Shown here piece by piece: positions 33,716 to 45,843 of a stretch of DNA of 64,000 nt. This DNA is from Hexactinellida sp. DTS-2022. Lineage: Eukaryota; Porifera; Hexactinellida. Location of the stretch: assembly GCA_028753945.1 (NCBI GenBank), contig JAPNXP010000008.1, positions 2,232,001 through 2,296,000 of the forward strand, given 5' to 3'. Position 1 is the stretch's first letter. Every line of letters begins with the position of its first letter. The position numbers were made by a program, and so were the translations under genes. The notes under the pieces were generated by a model, which worked only from the letters and a program-made list of their open reading frames with translations, had not been told where the DNA came from and searched no databases.

Positions 33716-36230
33716 AGAATTTATACAGTGATATTTTGAGTCGCACGAGATTTTGAGACATTACTATAAAAGTAATTTTCTACTTAACATCGATTTTATC
33801 ATGAATTTAAGATTCTACAATTTTGAGACGATAGTTTAGATAAACCATAGAGACATAGATGTCAAATATATATTGTTTTGAAACGCTGGTATATAACAAT
33901 TTCTTACTTGATTACCTGTTTTGAACGTCTTTGACTCTATTTTATATTCTATCCGAAATATTTATCCATTTTAATTAATTAACTTAATTACTGATAATTA
34001 TAGCAAGTTATACCAGTAACCCAATTTCCAATATATCTGATTTGACTAGTTTTTCCTAATCTAATAATTTCCAAATTCAGAAGATGGTTTTAATACTAAC
34101 GATTGCAGGGACACAACTTTAATTAATTATAAACAAAAACAACTATTTCAAACAAACAAAATAAATATTCTAAATTAATTTAAATGAAACATAATAATAA
34201 ATAGATAAACTAAATAAAAAACTCAATATACAAAAAAATTATATAAAAACCCCAAACTTTCCATCTTCCTACATTGCCTCCGCCTCCTGGTCTCCCTCCT
34301 CCTCCACCTCCACAATAATCCTCGGAGAGTTAAAATCTCCCCTTCTGCAACCCACCTAGTTGAAACGAACTGTAGAAAGGCTGAAAAGGAACAAAATTTT
34401 TAGACCAGCCCATCAGTACTAGGGAGACACACAAGCCCGTAAATAGCGCTACTTTAGCTCTCTCAAAGGCTCCACCTTACCCGAAGGTTATTCAAAAGAG
34501 CTCAATGGACACTCGCATTACCTCAGTCCCTGATAATGGCATACCCTCTCCTCCATCTCCCTCCTCTCCCTTTCTCACTTCCGAAAATAAATTAGTAGTA
34601 AATAAAGTAGTAAGATATAAATTAGAGAGGTTTGTTAGCTATTACTTATAGTTGGTATTTAACTTTGATTGCCAACATACGAAATTATAATACATGTACA
34701 CAGTGTCATTTACGTCAATAGCCAACACTACCTTATCTGATTATGATTAACAAAAACAAAACTTTTTTTTAAAAATGTTTAAACCTTTTTATTTCTCATG
34801 AATTTCAATAATATATTCCTAGATTTATTACGACTTATGGTCACTCCCAGTAATTAATTTAGATATGCATCGAAATAGACAATTACCATCTCCTTCGATA
34901 TGTTCCGTTTCACAAGGTTCAAAAACTGATAAGTAAAAACAATGCTAATATATGGTTGTCTGCAAACTGATTCAAATGATATCCCCAACATATCGCATTT
35001 AATACGCTGCCAATTTTCATCTTTCACAGTGATCCTTGGGTCCATCGGTTGTCGTATGGATTACGGAGCGAAACTGCGTCGTGAAATGATTCCCTTAGCA
35101 TTGTGTTTAGATACTGCATACCTAAAATATTAATTTGTTTACAATTTAATTAATATAAGAATAATTTTAATGTTATACCCCGCTTTCGAATGCACGTATA
35201 GACTGAACGAATAAACTCATTTAACTGAATTTGAGTTGTATGAGTGTATTGTTAGATTATTTTAACTTACCACGAAATACAGTACTTTGTGTGTGTATCT
35301 AGTACGTTGGATATCTATATAGCTGGGGTAGAGATCTGCTGTCCTTCAGAGTATAATCTCCATAATATCAGTCTTCTACAATAGATGGATAAAATGATAA
35401 TTTGTAGTTATCGTATGAATCATTGTTAACTTACAACTTCCTCTTCTTTTCTACTATCCAATTACTCGAATAACATCGTGTCGGGAGTGTGGTTGTGCGC
35501 TTTGTATAAGAAGTGGTGAAGCTTTTCACGTAGAGGAATCATGAAGGTCTGCCCACGTGTATTCTGCTTTAGGATTTCCTACAAATGACAACATTGTAAG
35601 AAAGATATTAAGGAATGTTACAAATATTCTGGATTGACGTCAATTGAAGGTGTAAAGCGAAAATAACAATGAGTGTCAATAAAGACTACACTCAATGAAT
35701 TACTGTAGATGTAAAAAACGGAAGCTTACTTTTATGTTATTAAGGTGTTGAAATACAGATTCCGTAGAAAATCCGAAATGATTCTGGTACATCTAAAAAA
35801 GGAATATTTTACTATTAACACTATTTATCTTTTAAATAACAACTCAATCAAAATGAATTTACCTGTTAGGTGTTGATTCCGATGGTAGTAAAGAGGGTTA
35901 CATTCTTCTTAGTATTCTTGGAACTAGAGGATCTTCGAAGTAGGGTCTTGTGATTTGGATTGGAATCTTTTTTCCTTCGTTCCTAATTCTGTTTTAGAAA
36001 TTGTAACATGGCTTTCTGTTGCTTTCGACACCGTGTAAGGCCCAAGATGTTTCGTTTGCTTCTTTGTTTTGGGCATGTTGGTATAAATGATCTTATCATC
36101 CTACTTTAGAGGGGCACAAATTACAGAGAGAATAATTATGAAAGTAATTATAAGCGAAATAATTAATCGAACATTAGTAACAAGATAGACTGTGTGTTAT
36201 GTATGAATTATAAATCGTCATCAGTTCAAC

Positions 36231-37002
36231 CATGGCCTACTTAATATACGGCTATATATGTCGCCGAGAAGGCTATAAAACAAAGAGGCCAGTTTCTAAT
36301 TTTCATTCTAGGATAAACTGTCTCCTATTGTTGTTATTTGGGTTGTATATGGGGTAATCAACCATTGCGAGTCCATTAGAATCACTTGAGAATCTCACAT
36401 TTGTGGTTAAGCAATTTAGGCGCCATTTAATGATGACGGTAACGATTTTTGGTAAATGAAATAAAATTCAAATATCATAAATTTCAGTTACTTCCTACTT
36501 TTTAATAATTTTATAATAGGAATTCTAAAATAGGGATATATTCATGCCCCAAAGGCTACTAAATCACAAAATGGCGACATTCTAAATTTACAAAAAATTA
36601 TAATGCAACCACATGCGAAAATACAAGTGTTATCCGAATTACAACTTACAATTTTCGTCCATAAAGCGTATATAATTGCTGGTTTATTTATATTCATTCT
36701 CATTAAATATTCGGAAAATGTATTCTAAGTATATTACCAAATTATTTTTATTTTCTTGTAGTTCTTTAGACTCGAATTGTATATTTGTGGTGTCATCATC
36801 AAATGGCGCCTAAATAGCCTAACCACAAATCTGAAATTCTCAAAAGTGGTTCTAATGGACTCGCAATGGTTGATTACCCCATAAACAACCCAAATAACAA
36901 TAATAGGAGACATAGTTTATCCTAGAATGAAAATTACAAACGGGCCTCTTTGTTTTATGGCCTTCTCGGCGACATATATAGCCGTATATTAAGTAGGCCA
37001 TG
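36231..37002. mobile_element. P-type foldback MITE
   Basis: A 772-bp element with about 210-bp inverted arms beginning CATGGCCTACTTAATATACG, flanked by perfect 7-bp duplications GTTCAAC (36224-36230, 37003-37009). Ginger copy a retains the empty site with one GTTCAAC (about 13400). The ends are close to those of the transposon at 18078-21167, so that family's transposase probably moved it (inference). The middle, 36446-36790, is AT-rich and non-coding. Confidence 0.9.
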
Positions 37003-37973
37003 GTTCAACTAACCGATTAGTGATAACTTATAACTTTATTAGCTTTATTATCATACTGTATCTTCTGCTTGAGTTGTTCAAAACTGATACAGTCCATAGC
37101 TGATTGATGTGTAGAAGTTAGAGATTCATCAATGTTGCTAACTGCTTCGAGGGGATTATCAGGAGATGGGCAAAAAATGTCGTTTATTCCTTCGATATTA
37201 TCTAGTGGATCTGTGACCAATGATCCCCTATCTGACTCTCCATTTTAATCAGTTTTCTACATGGATAATTCGTAAATGGGTCTTAAAATTATATTACGAA
37301 ATACTAACTGTTTCAGAATCTTGTTGTGCGCTTCGACTATTATTTTCCACTGAGATACAGTTTATAATGTTGTGATATTTATAATTATACGAGCCTTTCG
37401 GTCTCGGTCGCTTTTCGACGGATCGGTGCTTCGCACCTTAAGTTTACGGCCGCTATGCGGCCTTACTCCTCACCCTTTCCACCAGGGATGATGTTATATA
37501 CAGCCCTTCATACATTTTTGCATAGTTTCAATTTGTTCAGCTTTAATTAAATAATACCCGTTGAAAGCAATCTTGTAGGTTAATTTTAAATTTCATTGAT
37601 TTGTTTACCTATTTGGATAAACAACAACAAATATTCATATTGAAAATTATGAGTGCGAAATTCGTGTTCAGCATATTTGTTATCCTATAATACCAGTTGA
37701 AAGCTAGCTTCTAGGTTTATTTTAAACTTTCATGAAAAAATTTGTTTACCTATTTTTTGGGAAACAACAACAGCAACAACTATTCATATTCTAAATTAAA
37801 TGCGAAATTCGTGTTCAGCATACTTGTTTACCTATAATACCCGTTGAAAGCTAACTTCTAGGTTGATTTTGAATTTTCATTAATTTGTTTACCTATTTTG
37901 TGTCAACAACAACAACAAATATTCATATTATAAATTTCTAAATGCGAAATTCGTGTTCAGCATACTTGTTAAC

Positions 37974-38166
37974 CAGGGTATTATACAGGAGTAGAATTGA
38001 ACACTCCTAACTGTCCTAAGTTCACTAGAGAATGAATTTTGTACGCCTAAAAGGTTAGTTTTGTATTACCCTATGGGGACTTTCGGCAGTTTTCCCGCTC
38101 CTAAACGCAAACATATACCAATTTATACGACTCTAGGCGTATGGCACGCTCCTGGATAAACCCCTG
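37974..38166. mobile_element. hAT MITE nested in Helitron D
   Basis: A 193-bp element with ends CAGGGTATTATACAGGAG and CTCCTGGATAAACCCCTG, flanked by perfect 8-bp duplications TTGTTAAC (37966-37973, 38167-38174). The neighbouring minisatellite unit has the uninterrupted site (CTTGTTTACCTATAATACCC). Confidence 0.88.
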
Positions 38167-38276
38167 TTGTTAACCTATAATACCCGTTGAAAGCTAACTT
38201 GTAATTTCATTTTAAATATTCATAATTTGTTTACCTATTTTTGTGTAACAACAACAAATATTCATACAGTGGAACC

Positions 38277-38587
38277 CCGCGTATAGGGGCATCTCCGTCC
38301 AAACGCTCAGCGCCCCAATACGAGGGAGTACCCCGAGATGCGGGATTCTAAGAGAACTCCAATATGTTTGGTTAAAGCAATTAAGTTAGCACCTACACAA
38401 CAAATCATTCACATATAGTCAAAAACCTAGAGTTAAGGCTAATATTTAAGCTGTGTCACTCAAGAGAAAATAATTTTCGGTGGAGTGCCCCGATAAGTGA
38501 ATGGCGCCCCGATACGCGGGGTTATTTTTAAAGGGAAAAAGCAAATTCCCAACCTACGCGCATGCCCCGATATGCGGGGTTCTACTG
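38277..38587. mobile_element. pogo/Tigger-type MITE nested in Helitron D
   Basis: The ends CAGTGGAACCCCGCGTATAG and inverted ATATGCGGGGTTCTACTG are flanked by TA (38275-38276, 38588-38589). It is 311 bp and non-coding. The equivalent site is intact in unit 3 of the minisatellite (AATATTCATATTATAAATT). Confidence 0.9.
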
Positions 38588-38850
38588 TATTAGAAATTTG
38601 TAAATGCGAAATTCGAATTCAGCATACTTGTTCACCCATTATAACATTTGTTTACTTATTATAACATTTGGAACTTAGTCTCTATCTCTATTATAAATGC
38701 GGTTTCTATTCCCCATCACTCTAATACAATCCGACAAAAACAATCGAGATTTAATAATATAGATTAGAAGATCAAGTCATTTGAGAGTAGTTTAATCCAA
38801 CAGGATTTATTATGCAAACGAGAAGTATATTGTAATTTAGAAATAAAAAT

Positions 38851-38964
38851 CCAAAATTGCAGCCTGTGCCGACGCATGATCCTTTGGTGGCACTATATTT
38901 TGTTGTTGGTTTATTGATAGTGCCTCCAAAGGAACATGCTGTCGGCACAGGCTGCAATTTTGGA
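38851..38964. repeat. Array hairpin, unit 1
   Basis: The outer arms (CCAAAATTGCAGCCTGTGCC and its complement) and inner arms (CCTTTGGTGGCACTAT and partner) form about 45 paired bases around a short loop. The same hairpin occurs at 40460-40562 and 41951-42053, with compensating and non-compensating differences. Confidence 0.9.
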
Positions 38965-39397
38965 TTTTTTTTTCGCCATGTCATCATCACTATGAAGGTG
39001 TTAAATTATTTCAGAAATGTGTTTCAGAAGGCAACGACCCTTTAGAGTGGTGGAAGTTTCCTTAAGCTCACTTCATTAAAGAGATATTCAAGTTTCAGTA
39101 GAATATAATCTGTAATGACTCAGCATTTTTTAAGTGGGTGTTGGGTCATCACCCAACATTAACTAACCCATTTTAAATATCGAATTAACAAAATTGTAAA
39201 AACACATTTTTTTAACGATGTCATCATCACCTCAAGGTGTCAAGACCCACTTGTATAGGTGGCACGTGTCATAAGGACCAATTGATATATTGAAAGTTTG
39301 TTTCTATCTTCTATGATCTCTGAGATTTATGATATTTAATTAATTAGTATAAATAATTATTAATATTATTTATAATATGACACCAATTTCAATGTCA

Positions 39398-39725
39398 ATG
39401 TTGCAGTGTATACCCGCACATGGTGTGTGCGGGCACACACTGGTGTATATCCGCACACAATCAATGAATTAGTCTGGCTAAAATATGTTGTTATATGATG
39501 AAAATAAAACTCCTACACTTGTGAAAGGGACTATAATGGATTAAAATGTGCAGAAAAGAAAAGCAACAATAAAACACCAAACCTTCCAACGTAATAATTT
39601 GCAATAATAATAAATAACTAATCTCGCTAATAAACTTATATTAATAAAACCAACGTCATATAGTGTGTGCGGATATACACCAGTGTGTGCCCGCACACAC
39701 CATGTGCGGGTATACACTGCAACAT
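39398..39725. mobile_element. Element with about 60-bp perfect terminal inverted repeats
   Basis: Arms of about 60 bp starting ATGTTGCAGTGTATACCCGC match perfectly. Each arm also contains an internal hairpin (CCCGCACATGGTGTGTGCGG). The roughly 200-bp AT-rich middle is non-coding. Units 2 and 3 of the array lack it. No clear target duplication, so the superfamily is open. Confidence 0.8.
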
Positions 39726-40136
39726 CAACATACAATTATTAAGTTCAATTATTTTGTCATAAATAATTAATTAATTAATTTATCTATCAAATTTCAATTC
39801 CGCACACTCGATAACCTCTAATATACAAATTGGAAGCTTCTATATAAGTTAAATACAAACTGAATTATTTATAATTAATTACGTCAGTATATTAACAGTG
39901 CAATTATATTCTCGCAGAAGTAAATATAATCACATAATATGTCGTTGTTATGAAATATATAATCTTAATTTTCAATTGCAAAATAGAAGCCAGCTTGAAT
40001 TCACAAGTTAAATCAATATAATTATAGCAAGTTGAAACAATAGTGAAAGATTTAACAAGTTAAATCAATATAATTATTACAAGTTGAAACAATGGAAATA
40101 GATTTCACAGTTTTACTGAAATTGAAGTGTGAGTAA

Positions 40137-40340
40137 ACAAAGAAATTTCAACCCCCATTTGTGGCAGAAATTAAACCCCTTATTGAAAGATTTCTTCTCC
40201 CATCAGACGCAGAATTTTACGGTGAATCCAAATATGAAATAAAATTTGCGGGTTTAGTAAAACATTTTTTGAGTTATGGACCAGACAAATTTTTAAAGGT
40301 GTTAAAGATGTGTCAAAAATTTGTTAACGAAAAATCGTAA
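40137..40340 (+). other. Conserved 67-codon frame in array units (also 41628-41831 and 43067-43270)
   Basis: The frame runs from just after an upstream stop to TAA and has no ATG near its start in unit 1. Its translation contains VAEIKPLIERF, LLPSDAEFYGESKYEIKF, SYGPDKFLKVLKMCQKFVN. Unit 3 has METAEIK-like MAEIKHIFENI at the equivalent place and one internal stop, with mainly amino-acid-changing differences. It is preceded by a short frame starting MEIDFTVLLKLKCE and a GTGAGT sequence. I do not recognise the family. It could be a captured exon or the end of a retroelement frame. Confidence 0.4.
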
Positions 40341-43300
40341 CCCCAGGTGCAAATTAGACGGTCCCATCGCACCTACATGCCAAGTTTCAGCCCATCAACA
40401 ATTAAGCTCTGGCCAGGGCACCGTCTACGGAGAAAAAAATAATAATAATAAAAAAAAAAATTGCAGCCTGTGCCGACCCATGTTCCTTTGGTGGCAATAT
40501 ATTTTGGTGGTGGTTTATTGATAGTGCCTCCAATGGAACATGCTGTCGGCACAGGCTGCAATTTTGGATTTTTTTTCGCCATGTCATCATCACTATGAAG
40601 GTGTTAAACTATTTCAGAAAAGTGATTCAAAAGGCAACGACCCTTAGTGAGTTGGAAGTTTCGTTTTAGCTCACTTCATTTGAGAGATATTCAAGTTTCA
40701 GTAGAATATAAAATGTGCTGAGTCAGCATTTTTTAGGTGCCGTTTGGGTATTCACCCAACTCCTACCAACCCATGCGAATTATTTAATTCACAAAATTGT
40801 AAAAATACATTTTTTTGACGATGTCATAATCACCTCAAGGTGTCAAGACCCACTTGTATAGGTGGTACCTGGCATAAGGACCAATTGATAAATTGAAAGT
40901 TTGTTTCTATCTTGTATCATCTCTGAGATTAATGAAATTTATCTAATTAGTATAAATATTTAATTAATTTATTAATTATTTAACACCATTATTATATACA
41001 GATAAATTAAGTTCAATTATTTGCAATTATTATTAATTTAAATTGAATTTCACTATAATATTTGAATTCCACGCACTCGATAACCCCAATAATCTATTTG
41101 GAACCATCTCTATACGGTAAACACAGAGCGAATTAATTAGAATTAAATATGTCAGTACATTAATTGTGCAAGAATGCAAGAATAGTCTCGCCGAAATAAA
41201 TATAATTACTTAATCTGTCGTTGTTGTGGTATGTAAAATCTTAACGGTTCTATCATAAACCGTCTTTAGTTTAATGCCATTCATTCATTACTTATTGATA
41301 ATAAATTAAATTATTAGTTATTTATTTTAGCAATGTTATCCACGGTGATTTGAGTTTAGTCAACAAATTCCTTATATCATTATATTTTATTTAATCCATT
41401 GTATAGTAATACTACAATTAAATAGAAGCCAGCTGGAATTTATAAGTTGAATCAATATATTTATCTCAAGTTGAAACAATAGAGTAAGATTTAACAAGTT
41501 AAATCAATATAATTATAGCAAGTTGAAACAATAGTGAAAGATTTAACAAGTTAAATCAATATAATTATTACAAGTTGAAACAATGGAAATAGATTTCACA
41601 GTTTTACTGAAATTGAAGTGTGAGTAAACAAAGAAATTTCAACCCCCATTTGTGGCAGAAATTAAACCCCTTATTGAAAGATTTCTTCTCCCATCAGACG
41701 CAGAATTTTACGGTGAATCCAAATATGAAATAAAATTTGCGGGTTTAGTAAATCATTTTTTGAGTTATGGACCAGACAAATTTTTAAAGGTGTTAAAGAT
41801 GTGTCAAAAATTTGTTAACGAAAAATCGTAACCCCAGGTGCAAATTAGACGGTCCCATCGCACCTACATGCCAAGTTTCAGCCCATCAACAATTAAGCTC
41901 TGGCCAGGGCACCGTCTACGGAGAAAAAAATAATAATAATAAAAAAAAAAATTGCAGCCTGTGCCGACCCATGTTCCTTTGGTGGCAATATATTTTGGTG
42001 GTGGTTTATTGATAGTGCCTCCAATGGAACATGCTGTCGGCACAGGCTGCAATTTTGGATTTTTTTTCGCCATGTCATCATCACTATGAAGGTGTTAAAC
42101 TATTTCAGAAAAGTGATTCAAAAGGCAACGACCCTTAGTGAGTTGGAAGTTTCGTTTTAGCTCACTTCATTTGAGAGATATTCAAGTTTCAGTAGAATAT
42201 AAAATGTGCTGAGTCAGCATTTTTTAGGTGCCGTTTGGGTATTCACCCAACTCCTACCAACCCATGCGAATTATTTAATTCACAAAATTGTAAAAATACA
42301 TTTTTTTGACGATGTCATAATCACCTCAAGGTGTCAAGACCCACTTGTATAGGTGGTACCTGGCATAAGGACCAATTGATAAATTGAAAGTTTGTTTCTA
42401 TCTTGTATCATCTCTGAGATTAATGAAATTTATCTAATTAGTATAAATATTTAATTAATTTATTAATTATTTAACACCATTATTATATACAGATAAATTA
42501 AGTTCAATTATTTGCAATTATTATTAATTTAAATTGAATTTCACTATAATATTTGAATTCCACGCACTCGATAACCCCAATAATCTATTTGGAACCATCT
42601 CTATACGGTAAACACAGAGCGAATTAATTAGAATTAAATATGTCAGTACATTAATTGTGCAAGAATGCAAGAATAGTCTCGCCGAAATAAATATAATTAC
42701 TTAATCTGTCGTTGTTGTGGTATGTAAAATCTTAACGGTTCTATCATAAACCGTCTTTAGTTTAATGCCATTCATTCATTACTTATTGATAATAAATTAA
42801 ATTATTAGTTATTTATTTTAGCAATGTTATCCACGGTGATTTGAGTTTAGTCAACAAATTCCTTATATCATTATATTTTATTTAATCCATTGTATAGTAA
42901 TACTACAATTAAATAGAAGCCAGCTGGAATTTATAAGTTGAATCAATATATTTATCTCAAGTTGAAACAATAGAGTAAGATTTAACAAGTTAAATCAATA
43001 TAATTATTACAAGTTGAAACAATAGAATTAGATTTTACACTTTTACTGAAATTGAAGTGTGAGTAAACAAAGAAATTTCAAACCTCATTTATGGCAGAAA
43101 TTAAACATATTTTTGAAAATATTCCTCTCCCATCAGACGCAGAATTTTATGGTGAATCCAAATGTGAAATAAAATTTGGGGGTTTAGTAAAAGATATTTT
43201 GAGTTATGGACCAGACAAATTTTGAAAGGTGTTAAAGATGTGTCAAAAATTCGTTAATCAAAAATCGTAACCCCAGGTGCAAATTAGACGGTCCATACGC

Positions 43301-43385
43301 ACCTACATGCCAAGTTTCAGCCCATCAACTATAAAGCTCTGGCCAGGGCACCGTCTACGGAGAATAAAAAAATAAAAAAATAAAG

Positions 43386-45270
43386 GCAGTGATTCTAATA
43401 CTGGGCCACTATACTATAGTATAGTCGGCACAGTAAAAATTCAGTTCTTCAAATTGTTTTGGTGGATTAGTATACATTTACTTAGAATGCATCATAACAT
43501 TTAAAATGATTCAAAATTAAGGGGCCACTATACTCAAGATTGAAATTGAGATTAGAATGTTTTCGGATAGTACCCAGTAAATACAGCTACACTAAAATTT
43601 TCAGGTGAATCTGACCTCTACCTTTGAGGTAGCGACCATTTTAGAGTTCAGGAATGTGTGTATCATCATGCAAAGGTCATTTTTCAAATCAAAATTATTT
43701 ACATTAGGTTCAACTATTCCTAATTTGGTTCAAATTGGTTGAAACCAACTCTAAACTAATGAGGACATATGTAATTTCGGATGATTCTTCAAAATAACAT
43801 CGACGATTCATACTTTGGGAGCTATAGCACTTTAAAGTCACAGTTCGACCTCCAAATTTGAATGTTTGGACGAATTTTGTAAATTGGCAGTCGGAGTAGA
43901 ACTTCAAACATATAGAATAATTAATGGTAGAATTTAATTTGAAAAATCCTCCGGAATTATATAGGTTTCTCCGCTTAATAAGGTCAAAATTTCACCGGAT
44001 TTATGGCACATAATTACAGTTTGGGTTAAAATATTTTCGGTTAATCGGTTTCTCCGCTTAATCGGGTCAAAATGACCTGGTCCCGAAGTGACCCAATTAA
44101 GCGGAGTCGACTTTATGTCTTCATTAGTTTAGACTTGGTTTCAACCAATTTGGACCAAATTTGCAATAGTTGAACCTAATGTAAATTTATTTTGAATTTA
44201 CTTTTCACACTATTATGAGCGTAATCCGTTGAATTTATATATTAGCAAACTTTTGGATAATGGTTTCAATTGTTCTTCTAATAGGATTGCAATAGTGCAT
44301 GGATGTGATTAGAAATTTAGTGCTAAGCTGAAGAGTCAATATTTCTGGAGTTATAAATTTGCTAAATCATCAAAAAGATGCACATTTCAATGCCCATATA
44401 TGGTCATTTTGAAACGGCGCGGGTTGGGGTCATAAATGTATTATATTTATCAACTAATAGGAAGTCATGTAATGCGAGCATTTTGCGCTCAAAATTTCAA
44501 TTGTAGGTGGACGGATGTATGAGATTCAAAAAATATAAATAACAGGACCACCCAACACACAGGAAAATAAACTCATAGAGGTTTATTTGGTACAGGGGTT
44601 ACAGATTTGGACCGAATTATTTGAAACCAAGTGTAAACCATAGAATACAGATTTAAGGTATAATTCCTTGATCTAAATTTTGCAATGCAAACTTTCAGAG
44701 TTGTAGCCCTTTGGAGTCAGGCTTGGCAGTCGAAATCGGACTTCTAATGACTATAACTCGGAATTTTAATATTGGAATGTGGAAAATTTTGCTTTACGCC
44801 ATAAGTACATATTCAAATATACTATTGTATGAATAACAAAGTATTTGAAAGCAAATTGAGACAGTTCGATCCTACAAACTTTGTATCACATTTGAAAAAA
44901 GACACCGTTCATGATGACCTTCACATTCCTGGAAATTAGAATGGCCGCTAAAGTAAAACTAGACTTCAGATTCACCTGAAATTTTCAGTATAGCTGTACT
45001 TTTTAGGTACTATCGAAAAACAATAGAATCTCAATTTCTCTGACAGCGCAGTGCGATTGAAGGATAATTATATTTCCACAAAATTTGGCCAAATAGCAAT
45101 GATTTCTCGATTTCACCGAGCCCTAGTGAGTTCAATTCTACTCAGAATTTGAAAAATTTGCCAGATTATCTTCCCGGTTTGTATAACCAGGAATATGAAA
45201 CAAACTCAAAAATTAGGTTTTTGCAATCTTGAGTATATTGCACCGTTAAAATAGCCCATTTGAATAATAA
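43386..45270. repeat. Long inverted-repeat block
   Basis: Arms 43540-43690 and 44890-45045 (ATTTTCAGGTGAATCTGA and partner) and 43690-43765 and 44112-44190 (GGTTCAACTATT, GGTTGAAACCAA and partners) are inverted copies. The central part holds a pogo-type fragment with CCGCTTAATCGGGTC blocks (43975-44113). The 44190-44890 stretch is unpaired and may be another insertion. No coding frame is supported. With the tandem array it forms the block that splits Ginger copy c/d. Confidence 0.6.
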
Positions 45271-45642
45271 ATATAATAATGTTCAAATGAAACGAGATAG
45301 GTAGGAAATTTTATAAAGTATGAACAAAATACAGAAGTAGTCCGGCCAAAGATGGACTATCCTTTATAATAATGTCACTGTAAATGGCAAGTGGTCCGGC
45401 CATGACCGAACCACGTGCTACCTAGGAAAGTATACCGGATAATTAAACTCACATATTATTTAAAGTCTTGGGAAACGCCTGCCCATGTGTAACTTTGCGG
45501 AACTGAATCTAGGGTCGTATTTATTCCGGGATGACCGACTTCGTCATGGAACTTCTCATGGATGTTGTCCAACTCAGACTGCAATGGAACTGCCAAAACT
45601 GTCTCTTGCCTTCCACTTTTACTCTCTAAAGGGAGAATCCAA

Positions 45643-45843
45643 TTAAACCATGGGATATTTAAAAATGGTCGAGGGGAATAAGAAAGTCAATATTAACTTG
45701 AAAAGTCTGTTGGTATCTCCAATAAAATAGGAAGATAATCTTCTTTTGTAGTTCCATTTTGTCTCACGTGAAGCTTGAGATGCCTCAGGATACTTTTCTT
45801 CGCGAATAAAGTGAATGATTTCGACATATTCATTTGGATTCAT
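45643..45843 (-). pseudogene. Ginger-type integrase N-terminal exon (copy c/d)
   Basis: A frame with EYVEIIHFIREEKYPE and SSYFIGDTNRLFK matches the exon at 21975-22140. A GT-like donor follows at the same place as in copy b. It lies near the element's 5' end. Part of a broken copy. Confidence 0.6.

Larger units (their letters stand above)
37553..38640. repeat. Minisatellite in Helitron D (four units of about 140 bp)
   Basis: Units begin AATACCCGTTGAAAGC at 37553, 37689, 37836 and 38179 and share GTTTACCTATT, CAACAACAACAAATATTCAT and GCGAAATTCGTGTTCAGCAT blocks. Units 3 and 4 are interrupted by a hAT MITE and a pogo MITE. The Helitron-like fragment near 6000 has one inverted unit, so the array is a family feature that expanded here. 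Confidence 0.85.
37390..38763 (-). mobile_element. Helitron-like element D with proved ends
   Basis: Read on the minus strand it starts TCTATATTATTAAATCTCG (38763) and ends GAGACCGAAAGGCTCG (37390), preceded by hairpin motifs (GCGGCCGTAAAC, GTCGAAAAGCGAC). Removing it restores the Ginger sequence seen in copies a and b, with insertion exactly between A and T and no target duplication. This is the Helitron rule. Its 3' end is CTCG rather than the usual CTRR. There is no RepHel gene. Two MITEs are nested inside. Confidence 0.82.
38851..43385. repeat. Tandem array of about 1.5-kb hairpin-bearing units
   Basis: Three consecutive units begin with a strong hairpin (38851-38964, 40460-40562, 41951-42053) and end with a GGGCACCGTCTACGGAG block followed by A/AAT-rich tracts (about 40430-40460, 41921-41951, 43361-43385). 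Units share the same order of blocks, including an AACAAGTTAAATCAATATAA minisatellite and a 67-codon frame. Unit 1 diverges and carries a TIR element (39398-39725). A stretch from about 40010 repeats at +1491 with one visible difference. The A-rich tails resemble LINE 3' ends, but no reverse transcriptase is present. Family unknown. Confidence 0.75.

Noticed and set aside
37553-38640. CRISPR-like or satellite array
   Set aside because: Units of 136-147 bp without spacers; irregular spacing is due to two MITE insertions.
38851-38964. microRNA precursor
   Set aside because: The stem is long enough, but it is repeated with the array units and there is no expression evidence; it is more simply an inverted repeat of the element.
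40321-42084. Several short frames in the tandem array
   Set aside because: They span hairpin arms and A-rich tails and recur on both strands; only the 67-codon frame has consistent boundaries between diverged units.
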